A DNA stretch of 64,000 nt from Streptomyces sp. A3M-1-3 (GCF_024213665.1 NZ_JANAVP010000018.1:62001-126000), one strand, 5' to 3'. Positions 41,074-50,401 are shown, counted from the stretch's first letter. Program-made: numbers and translations. The notes: generated by a model from the sequence alone, not told the origin.

Positions 41074-42305
41074 CCGCTGCCGCTCCAGCAAGCACCGCCA
41101 CTCCGGCAGGCACTGCCGCCCCGGCCGGCGCACCCGCCCCGCCCGGCGCACCCGCCCGCCCCTGGGCCCTGCTGGCCGAACTCACCCACGCCTGCCCGCT
41201 CCAGTGCCCGTACTGCTCAAACCCGCTGGAGCTGACGCGGCGATCGCGCGAGCTGACCACCGAGCAGTGGACGGACCTGATGCGTCAGGCCGGCGAGTTC
41301 GGCGTCGTACACACCCACCTCTCGGGCGGCGAGCCGCTGCTGCGCCCCGACCTGGAGCAGATCGTCACCGCGGCCGAAGCCGCCGGGATCTACACCCAGC
41401 TGGTCACCAGCGGCACCGGACTCGACAAGGCCAGGCTGGACGCGCTGGCCGGCGCCGGGCTGCGCAGCGTCCAGCTGTCCGTACAGCACGCCGACGCCCG
41501 TGCCTCCGACCGGATCGCCGGACGCCCGTCCTTCGCCGCGAAGGAGCGGGCCGCGGCGCTCGTACGGGACATCGGCCTCCCCCTCGGCCTCAACGTCGTC
41601 CTGCACCGCGAGAACCTCGACGCCATCGACGCCATCGTCGAACTGGGCCTGTCCTGGGGCGTGGACCGCATCGAGCTGGCCAACACCCAGTTCTACGGCT
41701 GGGGTCTGCTCAACCGCACCGCGCTGCTTCCGACGCGGGACCGGCTCGCCCGCGCGCGGGACGCCGTCGAGCGGTGGCGGGAGCGGCTCGCCTCCGGTGG
41801 GCCCGACCTGGTCTGGGTCGTCCCCGACTACTTCGACGGCGTCGCGAAGCCGTGCATGGGCGGGTGGGGAGCGGTCTCGCTCACCGTCGCCCCGGACGGC
41901 ACCGTCCTGCCCTGCCCGGCAGCGGCCTCCCTGCCGGACCTGGACCCGCCGAACATCCGCGACCATCCGCTGGCCTGGATCTGGGACCACTCCAGGGCCT
42001 TCACCCGCTACCGCGGTACCGACTGGATGGCCGACCCCTGCCGCAGCTGTTCGCGCCGCGACGAGGACTTCGGCGGCTGCCGCTGCCAGGCGTACGCGCT
42101 CACCGGGGACGCCGCCCGCACGGACCCGGCGTGCGGGCTGTCCCCGGACCACGGCGTCGTCCGGGCGCTGGCCGGCGACAGCGCGGACGGGGCGGCGCCG
42201 CCCTACGTCTACCGCAGGTACCGCAGGCCCGGAGCGCTCCGGACCGTGGCGCCGGCGGCGGATGGTGGGGTCAGCCCCACTGTGCCGGGCCCGAGTGCCC
42301 CGTAG
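41070..42305 (+). CDS. pqqE: PqqE, radical SAM enzyme
   Basis: A 411-residue radical SAM protein that links Glu and Tyr of PqqA. The iron-sulfur motif is CPLQCPYC (Cys42, Cys46, Cys49). The C-terminal SPASM domain shows PCMGGWGAVSLTVAPDGTVLPC and a Cys-rich tail (PCRSCSRRDEDFGGCRCQAY ... DPAC). The first 30 residues are an Ala/Pro-rich tail not normally present. SGGEPLLRPDLE is the usual SAM-binding element. Last gene of pqqABCDE. Confidence 0.96.
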   Translation: MTAAAPASTATPAGTAAPAGAPAPPGAPARPWALLAELTHACPLQCPYCSNPLELTRRSRELTTEQWTDLMRQAGEFGVVHTHLSGGEPLLRPDLEQIVTAAEAAGIYTQLVTSGTGLDKARLDALAGAGLRSVQLSVQHADARASDRIAGRPSFAAKERAAALVRDIGLPLGLNVVLHRENLDAIDAIVELGLSWGVDRIELANTQFYGWGLLNRTALLPTRDRLARARDAVERWRERLASGGPDLVWVVPDYFDGVAKPCMGGWGAVSLTVAPDGTVLPCPAAASLPDLDPPNIRDHPLAWIWDHSRAFTRYRGTDWMADPCRSCSRRDEDFGGCRCQAYALTGDAARTDPACGLSPDHGVVRALAGDSADGAAPPYVYRRYRRPGALRTVAPAADGGVSPTVPGPSAP

Positions 42306-42314
42306 CGTGAACGC

Positions 42315-42728
42315 ATGGAAGCCCGCGACCAAGAGCTCAAGAAGGAACTCGACGCCACCTTGCAGGCGCGCAGGGAACTGGGGCCGGAGTACGAGTCCGC
42401 GCTGGTCGACTCGTTCCTGGAAAAGGTCGAGCAGCGCCTGGACGGGACGGTGGACCGGCGCGTACGCCGCCAGCTCGCCGAGCAGCAGATGGTGGTCGCC
42501 CGAGGGGCCCGTTCCCCGCACGCCGTGGACGGGAACTTCGGCGAGCGCTTCGGCTTCGGCATCATCACCATGATCCTCGCCGTCCCGCTGTCGGCGATCG
42601 GCGTGGTGCAGGCGGACCTGGAGGGCCTGCTCGTCACCTGGGCAGGCATCGTCGGCGTGAACGCCGTCTACGCGGTCAGGGGATGGCCCTGGTCCCGGCG
42701 GCGGCAGGCGTCCGACTGGGAGGACTGA
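42315..42728 (+). CDS. Small integral membrane protein of unknown function
   Basis: A 137-residue protein. A charged helical N-terminus (residues 1-55, likely coiled coil) is followed by two membrane helices (FGFGIITMILAVPLSAIGVV and VTWAGIVGVNAVYAV) and a short basic tail. The protein type is common in Streptomyces but I know no function. It begins nine bases after pqqE without a clear ribosome site, so coupling to pqqE is possible. I see no link to PQQ. Confidence 0.75.
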   Translation: MEARDQELKKELDATLQARRELGPEYESALVDSFLEKVEQRLDGTVDRRVRRQLAEQQMVVARGARSPHAVDGNFGERFGFGIITMILAVPLSAIGVVQADLEGLLVTWAGIVGVNAVYAVRGWPWSRRRQASDWED

Positions 42729-42802
42729 GCGGCGAACACCGCAACCGTCAATTGAGCAACCCCGACGGCGAGCAACCACCTCCGTGAGAGCGGGCGCCGG
42801 CT

Positions 42803-42996
42803 TAGGTCCTGCCCGGCCGATCATGCCGGGCTCGCGTGCCCTGGCACCGCGCCTCGCCGCGTTGTCGTCGGTCGCCGACGTCCCCCAGCTACCGCTGGGA
42901 GGTGCCCCCACCGCGTCGACTCCCTCCTCCGCCTTGCGATCCACGGCACCAGACCCCGCTCCCTGATCCGGCCTGATCGACCGGACAGGACCTAGG
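42803..42996. mobile_element. MITE-like element with 21-bp terminal inverted repeats
   Basis: The left end (42803-42823, beginning TAGGTCCTG) and the right end (42976-42996, ending CAGGACCTA) are inverted repeats matching at 19 of 21 bases. The element is about 190-195 bases, non-coding, and bounded by TA on each side, as in IS5/IS630-type insertions that duplicate TA-type targets. Inside is a hairpin near 42884-42900 (CCCAGC/GCTGGG). I recall similar hairpins as interspersed Streptomyces repeats. It would need a transposase from elsewhere. Confidence 0.72.
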
Positions 42997-43162
42997 CGCA
43001 AAGGGGTGCGTGGCGCGGGGACCGCCGCACCCTCCGGTGGCCCGGGAGGGCGGGACGACGGCGGTCCCCGCTTCAGGACACGGGCCGGGTCAGGGCCGGT
43101 CTGCCGCGTCCATGGCGTCATGGAGGTCCGGGAGCCGCTCCGGAGGTCCTTGGCGCCGTTCG

Positions 43163-43206
43163 TGGTTGTCGGCGGGGTGTTGCTTGTTCCTGCTTGCCGA
43201 CAACCA
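43163..43206. terminator. Hairpin, possible terminator beyond cystathionine beta-synthase
   Basis: An 11-bp perfect stem (43163-43173 with 43196-43206) and a 22-base loop, about 90 bases beyond the convergent cystathionine beta-synthase gene. The long loop makes it a weak terminator candidate. Confidence 0.4.
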
Positions 43207-43296
43207 CCAATGTGCCGGACCCGTGTTAAGCGGGTGCTGCCACAACGTGTCGCGCTCGTACCACTTTCGCGAAGCCGAACGGACGCCAATCCTCCA

Positions 43297-44682
43297 CTAC
43301 TTGGTGCCTTTGGCGAGGAACGCCAGCAGGTCCTGACGGCTCACCACACCGGTCGGCTTGCCCTCGACCAGCACGATCGCCGCGTCCGCCTTGCCCAGTA
43401 CGGCCATCAGGTCCCCCACCGGCTCGCCGGAGCCGACCTGCGGCAGCGGCGCGCTCATGTGCTTCTCCAGCGGGTCTGCCAGGGACGCGCGCTGCGTGAA
43501 CAGTGCGTCCAGCAGCTCGCGCTCGACAACCGAGCCGATGACCTCCGCGGCCATGACGTCGGGGTGGCCGGCGCCCGGCTTCACGATCGGCATCTGCGAG
43601 ACGCCGTACTCGCGCAGCACCTCGATCGCCTCGCCGACGGTCTCCTCCGGGTGCATGTGCACCAGCGAAGGCAGTCCGCCCTGCTTGTCGGCGAGCACCT
43701 CGCCGATGCGTGCCGCGGGGCCCGCCTCCTCCAGGAAGCCGTGGCCCGCCATCCACTCGTCGCTGAAGATCTTGCTCAGGTAGCCGCGACCGCTGTCCGG
43801 GAGCAGGACGACGACCACGTCGTCCGGGCCGAGGCCCTCGGCGACGCGCAGCGCCGCCACGACCGCCATACCGCAGGAGCCGCCGACCAGGAGGCCCTCC
43901 TCCTTGGCGAGGCGGCGGGTCATCTGGAAGGAGTCCTTGTCGGACACCGCGATGATCTCGTCGGTCACCGTGGGGTCGTAGGCGGTCGGCCAGAAGTCCT
44001 CACCGACGCCCTCGACGAGGTACGGGCGGCCGGAGCCGCCGGAGTACACCGAGCCCTCGGGGTCGGCGCCCACGATCCGTACACGCCCCTCCGAGACGTC
44101 CTTGAGGTAGTTGCCGGTGCCGCTGATCGTGCCGCCGGTGCCGACGCCCGCGACGAAATGGGTGATCTTCCCGTCCGTCTGCTGCCACAGCTCGGGGCCG
44201 GTGGTCTCGTAGTGGGAACGGGGGTTGTTCGGGTTGCTGTACTGGTCGGGCTTCCAGGCCCCCGGCGTCTCGCGAACCAGCCGGTCGGAGACGTTGTAGT
44301 ACGAGTCGGGGTGCTCGGGGTCGACCGCCGTCGGACAGACGACGACCTCCGCGCCGTACGCGCGCAGCACATTGATCTTGTCGAGTGACACCTTGTCCGG
44401 GCAGACGAAGATGCACTTGTAGCCCTTCTGCTGGGCCACGATGGCGAGTCCGACACCGGTGTTTCCACTGGTCGGCTCGACGATCGTGCCGCCGGGCTTG
44501 AGCGCGCCGCTCTCCTCCGCCGCCTCGATCATGCGCACGGCGATACGGTCCTTGACCGACCCGCCGGGGTTGAAGTACTCGACCTTGGCCAGGACGGTCG
44601 CCTGGATCCCTTCGGTCACGCTGTTGAGCTTCACCAGCGGGGTGTCGCCGACGAGGCTGATCATCGAGTCGTGGAATTGCAC
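43297..44682 (-). CDS. Cystathionine beta-synthase with tandem CBS domains
   Basis: A 461-residue fold II PLP enzyme. The N-terminal domain has the PLP lysine Lys44 in NPGGSVKDRIA, TSGNTGVGLA and the phosphate loop GVGTGGTISGTG. The C-terminal 120 residues are a pair of CBS domains (about 335-395 and 400-458) that bind adenosyl ligands. It makes cystathionine from homocysteine and serine (reverse transsulfuration); a cysteine-synthase activity is also possible. GTG start with GGAG six bases upstream. Divergent from the SGNH hydrolase. Confidence 0.93.
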   Translation of the reverse strand: MQFHDSMISLVGDTPLVKLNSVTEGIQATVLAKVEYFNPGGSVKDRIAVRMIEAAEESGALKPGGTIVEPTSGNTGVGLAIVAQQKGYKCIFVCPDKVSLDKINVLRAYGAEVVVCPTAVDPEHPDSYYNVSDRLVRETPGAWKPDQYSNPNNPRSHYETTGPELWQQTDGKITHFVAGVGTGGTISGTGNYLKDVSEGRVRIVGADPEGSVYSGGSGRPYLVEGVGEDFWPTAYDPTVTDEIIAVSDKDSFQMTRRLAKEEGLLVGGSCGMAVVAALRVAEGLGPDDVVVVLLPDSGRGYLSKIFSDEWMAGHGFLEEAGPAARIGEVLADKQGGLPSLVHMHPEETVGEAIEVLREYGVSQMPIVKPGAGHPDVMAAEVIGSVVERELLDALFTQRASLADPLEKHMSAPLPQVGSGEPVGDLMAVLGKADAAIVLVEGKPTGVVSRQDLLAFLAKGTK

Positions 44683-44839
44683 CTTGTTCTCCAGGGAAGC
44701 GGTCTCCGGGGTCTCCGGCTACTCCGTGAGATGTCGCCAGCGTATGCGGAAAGTGATTGGGCGACCGCCGCTACGGGGCAGTTAGCACTTGAGCGGCTAC
44801 GAGTAGCTCACGATCGGCTACGAGGAGGTGGCGGGGACT

Positions 44840-45856
44840 GTGTCGAGGGCGAGGGTGGCACGGCGCATCGCTGCGGGTGCGGCGTACGGCGGAGGCGGCA
44901 TCGGTCTCCTGGGTGCGGCGGCAATCGGACTGGTACTGGCCGAGGTGCAGCTGGCGAAGCGGACGGTCGGGAACGGGCACGCGGATCCGCCCAGCGCCGA
45001 CGGGCTGTACGGAACGGTCTTCGGCCGCGCCCGCCCGCCGCTGCGGCTGGGCATACTGGGCGACTCGACGGCGGCCGGGCAGGGCGTGCACCGGGCCCGC
45101 CAGACGCCGGGGGCGCTGCTCGCCTCGGGGCTGGCGGCGGTGGCCGAGCGCCAGGTGGAGCTGCGTAACGTCGCACTGCCCGGGGCCATGTCCGACGACC
45201 TGGACCGCCAGGTCATGGTGATGCTGGCGGACCCGACCCGGCGCCCCGACGTCTGCGTGATCATGATCGGTGCCAACGATGTCACCCACCGGATGCCGCC
45301 CACCCAGTCCGTCCGGCATCTCGCCGCGGCCGTGCGCCGGCTGCGTACGGCCGGGGCGGAAGTCGTCGTCGGCACCTGCCCCGACCTGGGCACGATCGAA
45401 CCGGTGTACCAGCCGCTGCGCTGGCTGGCCCGGCGGGTGAGCCGTCAGCTGGCCGCCGCGCAGACGATCGGTGTGGTCGAGCAGGGCGGCCGTACGGTCT
45501 CGCTGGGCGATCTGCTCGGCCCCGAGTTCGCGGCGAACCCGCGCGAGCTGTTCGGCCCGGACAACTACCACCCCTCGGCGGAGGGGTACGCGACCGCGGC
45601 CATGGCGGTACTCCCGACGGTGTGTGCCTCGCTCGGCCTGTGGCCGGAGACGGACCGGCTGGACGCCTCGCGCGACGAGGGCATACTGCCGGTCGCGAAG
45701 GCGGCTTCGGCGGCCGCGTCGGAGGCGGGCACCGAGGTCACCGGCGCGCGGGCCCCGTGGGCGCTGCTCAAGCACCGGCGCCGGCGCCGGCTGCCGGCCG
45801 TGACGGACCCGGCGGCGGCCCCGGTGGAACCGGCGTCGTCGCCGCGGCAGCCATAA
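44840..45856 (+). CDS. SGNH/GDSL-family hydrolase, membrane-anchored
   Basis: A 338-residue esterase or lipase. One N-terminal membrane helix (YGGGGIGLLGAAAIGLVLAEVQLA) precedes the SGNH domain: block I LGDSTAAGQGVHRA with the nucleophile serine, block III IGANDVTHRMP, block V NYHPSAEGYATAA. GTG 44840 has GAGGAGGTG nine bases upstream; GTG 44828 lies inside that site and is unlikely. Substrate unknown. The C-terminus is Pro/Arg-rich. Confidence 0.87.
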   Translation: MSRARVARRIAAGAAYGGGGIGLLGAAAIGLVLAEVQLAKRTVGNGHADPPSADGLYGTVFGRARPPLRLGILGDSTAAGQGVHRARQTPGALLASGLAAVAERQVELRNVALPGAMSDDLDRQVMVMLADPTRRPDVCVIMIGANDVTHRMPPTQSVRHLAAAVRRLRTAGAEVVVGTCPDLGTIEPVYQPLRWLARRVSRQLAAAQTIGVVEQGGRTVSLGDLLGPEFAANPRELFGPDNYHPSAEGYATAAMAVLPTVCASLGLWPETDRLDASRDEGILPVAKAASAAASEAGTEVTGARAPWALLKHRRRRRLPAVTDPAAAPVEPASSPRQP

Positions 45857-46026
45857 GCGGGGGCGGGGCTCCCGCAACGGCACACCTCTACGGCATCATG
45901 GACTGAGCGAGCGCTTAGAAAAGAGGCCCGCATCACACGGCCACTCCGGTGACCTGAGCGATACGTGCGGGTAACTTCCCACTCAGTCCTGCCCTGCCCC
46001 CTTCTCTTCGCCCTTCTGGAGCCCTC

Positions 46027-47247
46027 ATGCCCGAAGCCGTGATCGTCTCTGCTGCCCGCTCCCCCATCGGTCGCGCCTTCAAGGGGTCCTTGAAGGACGT
46101 ACGGCCCGACGACCTGACCGCCGAGATCATCAAGGCCGCGCTCGCCAAGGTGCCCGAGCTCGACCCGCGCGACATCGACGACCTGATGCTCGGATGCGGC
46201 CTCCCCGGCGGCGAGCAGGGCCACAACCTGGGCCGCATCGTGGCCGTGCAGATGGGCATGGACCACCTGCCGGGCTGCACCATCACCCGGTACTGCTCCT
46301 CGTCCCTCCAGACCTCCCGCATGGCGCTGCACGCCATCAAGGCCGGCGAGGGCGACGTCTTCATCTCCGCCGGTGTCGAGATGGTCTCCCGCAGCATCAA
46401 GGGCAACTCCGACACCCTGCCGGACACCCACAACCCGCTCTTCGCCGACGCCGAGGCCCGTACCGCCGCCCGCGCCGTGCAGGAGGGCGCGGACTGGCAC
46501 GACCCGCGCGAGGACGGGCTGATCCCCGACGCCTACATCGCGATGGGCCAGACCGCCGAGAACCTGGCCCGCCTGAAGGGCGTGACCCGCCGGGACATGG
46601 ACGAGTTCGGCGTACGGTCGCAGAACCTCGCCGAGGAAGCCATCAAGAACGGCTTCTGGGAGCGCGAGATCACCCCCGTGACCACCCCGGACGGCACGGT
46701 CGTGTCCAAGGACGACGGCCCGCGCGCCGGAGTCACCCTGGAGGGCGTGGAGGGCCTCAAGCCCGTCTTCCGCCCCGACGGCCTGGTCACGGCCGGCAAC
46801 TGCTGCCCGCTCAACGACGGCGCCGCCGCGCTGGTCATCATGAGCGACACCAAGGCGCGTGAGCTCGGTCTGACCCCGCTGGCCCGGATCGTCTCCACCG
46901 GCGTCTCCGGCCTCTCCCCCGAGATCATGGGCTACGGGCCGGTGGAGGCGTCGAAGCAGGCGCTGCAGCGGGCCGGCCTGAGCATCGGCGACATCGACCT
47001 GGCCGAGATCAACGAGGCGTTCGCCGCCCAGGTGATCCCGTCCTACCGGGACCTCGGCATCGACCTGGACAAGCTGAACGTCAACGGCGGCGCGATCGCC
47101 GTGGGCCACCCCTTCGGCATGACCGGCGCGCGCATCACCGGCACGCTGATCAACAGCCTCCAGTTCCACGACAAGCAGTTCGGTCTGGAGACCATGTGCG
47201 TGGGCGGCGGCCAGGGCATGGCCATGGTCATCGAGCGGCTGAGCTAA
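46027..47247 (+). CDS. Acetyl-CoA C-acyltransferase (thiolase)
   Basis: A 406-residue thiolase. The nucleophile is Cys90 in ITRYCSSSLQT, followed by NGGAIAVGHPFGMTG (catalytic histidine) and CVGGGQGMAMV (second cysteine). Family enzymes either cleave 3-ketoacyl-CoA (beta-oxidation) or condense acetyl-CoA. The gene is isolated, so it cannot be assigned to either. It is followed by a clear terminator. Confidence 0.95.
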   Translation: MPEAVIVSAARSPIGRAFKGSLKDVRPDDLTAEIIKAALAKVPELDPRDIDDLMLGCGLPGGEQGHNLGRIVAVQMGMDHLPGCTITRYCSSSLQTSRMALHAIKAGEGDVFISAGVEMVSRSIKGNSDTLPDTHNPLFADAEARTAARAVQEGADWHDPREDGLIPDAYIAMGQTAENLARLKGVTRRDMDEFGVRSQNLAEEAIKNGFWEREITPVTTPDGTVVSKDDGPRAGVTLEGVEGLKPVFRPDGLVTAGNCCPLNDGAAALVIMSDTKARELGLTPLARIVSTGVSGLSPEIMGYGPVEASKQALQRAGLSIGDIDLAEINEAFAAQVIPSYRDLGIDLDKLNVNGGAIAVGHPFGMTGARITGTLINSLQFHDKQFGLETMCVGGGQGMAMVIERLS

Positions 47248-47274
47248 CCCCCGCGCGCCTGACCCGTGACCGAA

Positions 47275-47309
47275 TCTCCCCCAGGATGTGACCTTTCTCC
47301 TGGGGGAGA
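47275..47309. terminator. Hairpin terminator after the thiolase gene
   Basis: A perfect 12-bp stem (47275-47286 with 47298-47309) and an 11-base loop, followed by a T-rich stretch, 27 bases after the thiolase stop. Confidence 0.82.
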
Positions 47310-47459
47310 TGCATTTTCGCAGCTCACAGCCGTTACGGGGTTAAACACCAAGTTGAAAGACCTGTCCAATTCGTGACGTAATGCGCTGACAACCATTCCC
47401 AGACCACGACACTCTGATGTAGGAAGTCCGGGGGATCGACAGAAACCGGGAGAACGTCA

Positions 47460-48263
47460 GTGAGCGCAATGTCTCTTGCCCTGCTGCTGACCACGGCCGC
47501 TGCCACCGCCGTGGGCGGCGCCGCCCTGCACGCCGCCCACGGCCTGCGCAAGCAGGTCACCGCCCTGCGCGGTGAGCTCGCCGCGCAGGGCCACGGCCGC
47601 GGCCCGGTCGTACCCGCCGCCCGCACCCCCCTCGACACGCCCGCCGAGATACGGGCAGCCGTCGCCGAGGCCCTGGCCGAGGAGCGCGAGCGAGAGCTGG
47701 CCGAGGCGCGCGCGTTCTGGGCCGCGCAGGAGGCCCGCGACGCCGCGGACGCCCCCTCGCTGCTGGGCGGGCTGCACGGGCTGGGCGAGGACGCCCCGCT
47801 CTTCCTGCCCCGCCAGGCCGACCTGGTGGGCCTGGAGCCCCTGCTGGAACTCGACGACGAGCCCGTCACCGAGTTCGCGGAGGACTCCCCCGAGCTGGCC
47901 GCGGCCCGCCGCCGCCACCCCTCGCACCCCGACTTCGTACCGGCCCAGCCGTCCGCTCCGCTGGGCGACCACGAGCGCACGGTGACCCGCCTCGAGGAGC
48001 TCGCCGAGGCCCGCACCCCCCTCGCGGACGTCCGCCCCGGCCCGCTCGGCACGCTCGACGTGTACGTCTTCACCGACGGCACCACGCTCTGCTTGACCCC
48101 CGGCCACCGCGAGACCGCCGAGCGCCTCGCCGCGGCCCTGCGCGACGGCAGCGCCCCGGTGCTGCTGGGCGGCTCGGGCGTCTCGGGTGCGTACGCCCTG
48201 ACGTTCTCGTGCGGCGAGGAGAGCGTCTACATCCTCGCGGACCGCGTCATCGCGTCCCTCTGA
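47460..48263 (+). CDS. Conserved hypothetical protein with one N-terminal membrane helix
   Basis: A 267-residue protein. One helix spans residues 4-25 (SLALLLTTAAATAVGGAALHAA), then an Ala/Glu-rich helical region (about 60-115, coiled-coil-like) and a C-terminal domain of about 85 residues (LGTLDVYVFTDGTTLCLTPGHRETAERLAAAL...) of unknown type. The GTG start has GGGAG seven bases upstream. The 150-base region before it is unusually AT-rich and likely carries its promoter. No family known to me. Confidence 0.75.
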   Translation: MSAMSLALLLTTAAATAVGGAALHAAHGLRKQVTALRGELAAQGHGRGPVVPAARTPLDTPAEIRAAVAEALAEERERELAEARAFWAAQEARDAADAPSLLGGLHGLGEDAPLFLPRQADLVGLEPLLELDDEPVTEFAEDSPELAAARRRHPSHPDFVPAQPSAPLGDHERTVTRLEELAEARTPLADVRPGPLGTLDVYVFTDGTTLCLTPGHRETAERLAAALRDGSAPVLLGGSGVSGAYALTFSCGEESVYILADRVIASL

Positions 48264-48307
48264 CTCTTCACCGAGGGCGCTCGACCGGGAGCTCCTGACC
48301 GGAGCTC

Positions 48308-48637
48308 TCACCCCAGGGCCCGCGCCGCGGCCTCCGCGACCAGCCTCACGGCCTCGTCCACGTCACTCGAAGTTGACGCCGGCGGGGCCGTTCTCAGTGC
48401 CTCCGCCAAGTCATGACCCGCCACCGCGACTTGGTCCGCCACCACGAACACCCCGGCGTCCGGCATGATCCGCGGCTCCTGCCCAGGAGCCTGAAGCCGC
48501 TGGGCCCGTACGGCGAGTTCCCTGGCCAGGGCGAGGCCCTCGGCCGCGGCCCCGCGCTGCAGCCGGCTCTGCGGAGCGGCCCTCAACCGGTCGGCGAATC
48601 GGTCCACGGCAGCGGTCAGCGGCGTTGTATCGAGCAC
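48308..48637 (-). CDS. Small conserved hypothetical protein
   Basis: A 109-residue, Ala-rich, probably all-helical soluble protein (TTPLTAAVDRFADRLRAAPQSRLQRGAAAEGLALARELAVRAQRLQ). The GTG start is at 48637. It is divergent from the DUF4287-like gene by about 100 bases. No motif that tells its function. Confidence 0.65.
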   Translation of the reverse strand: MLDTTPLTAAVDRFADRLRAAPQSRLQRGAAAEGLALARELAVRAQRLQAPGQEPRIMPDAGVFVVADQVAVAGHDLAEALRTAPPASTSSDVDEAVRLVAEAAARALG

Positions 48638-48738
48638 GCCGCGACCCTACGCGCCTGTGCGGCACTGTTGCCAACGGGCCAACGCTCAGGCACGGTGGCG
48701 TGAAGGACCAGACACGCGCAATGCGTCCGGAGGCGCCG

Positions 48739-48969
48739 ATGTCCCAAGTCTTCTCCGAGGAAACCCACCGGAACATGCTCTCCCGCATCCCTCATTGCAC
48801 CGGTCGTGAAGTCTCCGACTGGATTCGCACCGTCGATGAAGGCCCCGCCCTCTTCCGTTTCGAGGAGAAGGTCAGCTGGCTCCGCAGTGAACACGATCTG
48901 GCCTATGGCCATGCGAAAGCGATCATCCATGAGTACGACCTGAGGCGGGCCGCGCGCAAACTGCGCTGA
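48739..48969 (+). CDS. DUF4287-like small protein
   Basis: A 76-residue protein: SQVFSEETHRNMLSRIPHCTGREVSDWIRTVDEGPALFRFEEKVSWLRSEHDLAYGHAKAIIHEYDLRRAARKLR. The pattern of a helix, WI, then HDLAYGHAKAIIHEYD resembles DUF4287. GGAGG lies five bases before the ATG at 48739, which favours this start over longer frames. A strong terminator follows. Confidence 0.8.
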   Translation: MSQVFSEETHRNMLSRIPHCTGREVSDWIRTVDEGPALFRFEEKVSWLRSEHDLAYGHAKAIIHEYDLRRAARKLR

Positions 48970-48986
48970 GCACGTCCCACCACGAC

Positions 48987-49016
48987 GAAGGGCCCGCGGA
49001 AATCCGCGGGCCCTTC
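48987..49016. terminator. Bidirectional hairpin terminator
   Basis: A perfect 14-bp inverted repeat (48987-49000 with 49003-49016) and a minimal loop between the convergent DUF4287-like and Bax-inhibitor genes; it can stop both. Confidence 0.85.
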
Positions 49017-49047
49017 GGTGGTACTGCGACTGCAGCGGCGGCGTATG

Positions 49048-49944
49048 TCAGTCGTCGCCCTGCAGGATCGAAAACAGCCGCAGCATCTCCAGGTAGATCC
49101 ACACCAGCGTCAGGGTGAGGCCGAAGGCCGCCAGCCAGGACTCCTCGCGCGGAGCGCCGTACGCCACACCGTCCTCGACCTGCTTGAAGTCGAGGGCGAG
49201 GAAGCACGCGCCCAGGATGATGCCGATGACACCGAAGAGGATACCGAGACCGCCGCTGCGGAAGCCGAGGCCGTCACCGCCGCCGAAGACGGCGAACAGC
49301 AGGTTGACGGCCATCAGCAGGATGAAGCCCATGGCCGCGGCCATCACGAAGCCGTAGAAGCGGCGGGTGACGCGGATCCAGCGCATCTTGTACGCGATGA
49401 GCACGCCGCCGAAGACCGCCATCGTGCCGAGCACCGCCTGCGCCACCACACCGTCAGCGATGTAAGTGGAGACGGCGCTGCTGATCACTCCGAGGAAGAC
49501 ACCCTCGAAGGCGGCGTACGCCAGGATCAGCGCGGGCGACGGCTTGCGCTTGAAGGACTGGACGAGCGCCAGCACCAGCGCGACCAGGGCCGCGCCGATG
49601 GCGATGCCGTAGGACGTGCCGAGGTTGGCCGGATCGACCGGGAGGAGGACCCAGGCCAGCACGGCGGTCAGCACGACGGTGCCGAGCGTCATGGCCGTAC
49701 GGGCCACGACGTCGTCGATCGTCATCACGCCGGTGCGTGCGGGCGCCTGCGGGGCGCCGGTCTGCAGGTCCTGCTGGGCGTACGGGTTGGTCGCGTACGG
49801 GCTGGTGGCGGTCCCCTGGGCGTACGGGCTCCCCTGGGTGCCCACGGCGGGACCCCCGGCCTGCGGCTGCTGCGCGTTGAAGCCGGCGTAGCCGTTGTCG
49901 CGGCTGAACCCCCGTCGCGAGAAGACCGGGTTGCTGCTCCTCAT
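49048..49944 (-). CDS. Bax inhibitor-1/YccA-family membrane protein
   Basis: A 298-residue protein. A Gln/Tyr/Pro-rich cytoplasmic N-terminus (about 80 residues with YATNPYAQQ) precedes seven membrane helices. The BI-1 core is recognisable: VVLTAVLAWVLLPV, AYAAFEGVFLGVISSAV, MRWIRVTRRFYGFVMAAAMGFI. ATG 49944 is preceded by GGAGG at a good distance. BI-1 proteins act as pH-sensitive calcium leak channels. Monocistronic. Confidence 0.92.
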   Translation of the reverse strand: MRSSNPVFSRRGFSRDNGYAGFNAQQPQAGGPAVGTQGSPYAQGTATSPYATNPYAQQDLQTGAPQAPARTGVMTIDDVVARTAMTLGTVVLTAVLAWVLLPVDPANLGTSYGIAIGAALVALVLALVQSFKRKPSPALILAYAAFEGVFLGVISSAVSTYIADGVVAQAVLGTMAVFGGVLIAYKMRWIRVTRRFYGFVMAAAMGFILLMAVNLLFAVFGGGDGLGFRSGGLGILFGVIGIILGACFLALDFKQVEDGVAYGAPREESWLAAFGLTLTLVWIYLEMLRLFSILQGDD

Positions 49945-50206
49945 TTCACTCCTCCATGGCCACACTGCGCGGCCTTGCCACAAGAGTAATGCGTAAGCAA
50001 AAGAAGCACCCTAGTGCTCCGGGAGGATCTTTCCTCGACCGTTACGGGTTTACACCCCTCCCAAAACCCGCCCAGAGCCCCGACCGACGCGACGTGCGCC
50101 AACCGGGGCCTCCCCTCGAGCCCGGCCCTCTGCGTGAAGATGAATCCTCGCGCGGGTCAGCAGCCGTCGCCGTCGCCGCAGCAGGCGGGCGGGTTGCACT
50201 CCGGCC

Positions 50207-50401
50207 GTGCCCACAGCTCCTGGTCCCGGCGAAGCCCGATGCCTCGATCGCCTGGACCGTGCCCCTGATCTCGGCACCGTCGCGGAGCCGGCGGGTCTTG
50301 AACGGGTTGTGGTGGATGAACCGGCCGAACCACTCCTCGCACCAGGCGGCGTACTCGCGGGTGTGCAGCATGAGGGCGTGCCAGCCGGGGGCGACGGCTG
50401 T
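50207..50401 (-). pseudogene. Fragment of an unrecognised protein fused to the ABC permease remnant
   Basis: About 65 residues (TAVAPGWHALMLHTREYAAWCEEWFGRFIHHNPFKTRRLRDGAEIRGTVQAIEASGFAGTRSCGH) look like a real folded protein but with no start and a frame different from the preceding fragment. I do not recognise the family. The composition and the junction with a broken permease suggest a deletion-fusion event. Confidence 0.5.

Larger units (their letters stand above)
42729..43296. other. Gene-free region with a MITE-like element and hairpins
   Basis: A 568-base stretch between convergent genes with no convincing reading frame on either strand. It holds the inverted-repeat element (42803-42996) and a further hairpin (43163-43206). 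The sequence from 43000 to 43160 has no coding features I can recognise and may be intergenic decay. Confidence 0.6.

Noticed and set aside
43000..43160. A coding frame on the plus strand in the gap after the MITE-like element
   Set aside because: No start with a ribosome site and no recognisable protein features.
49018..49989. A 300-residue frame antisense to the Bax-inhibitor gene
   Set aside because: Its composition is what high-GC antisense frames give (Glu/Arg/His-rich); the opposite strand has clear membrane helices and a ribosome site.
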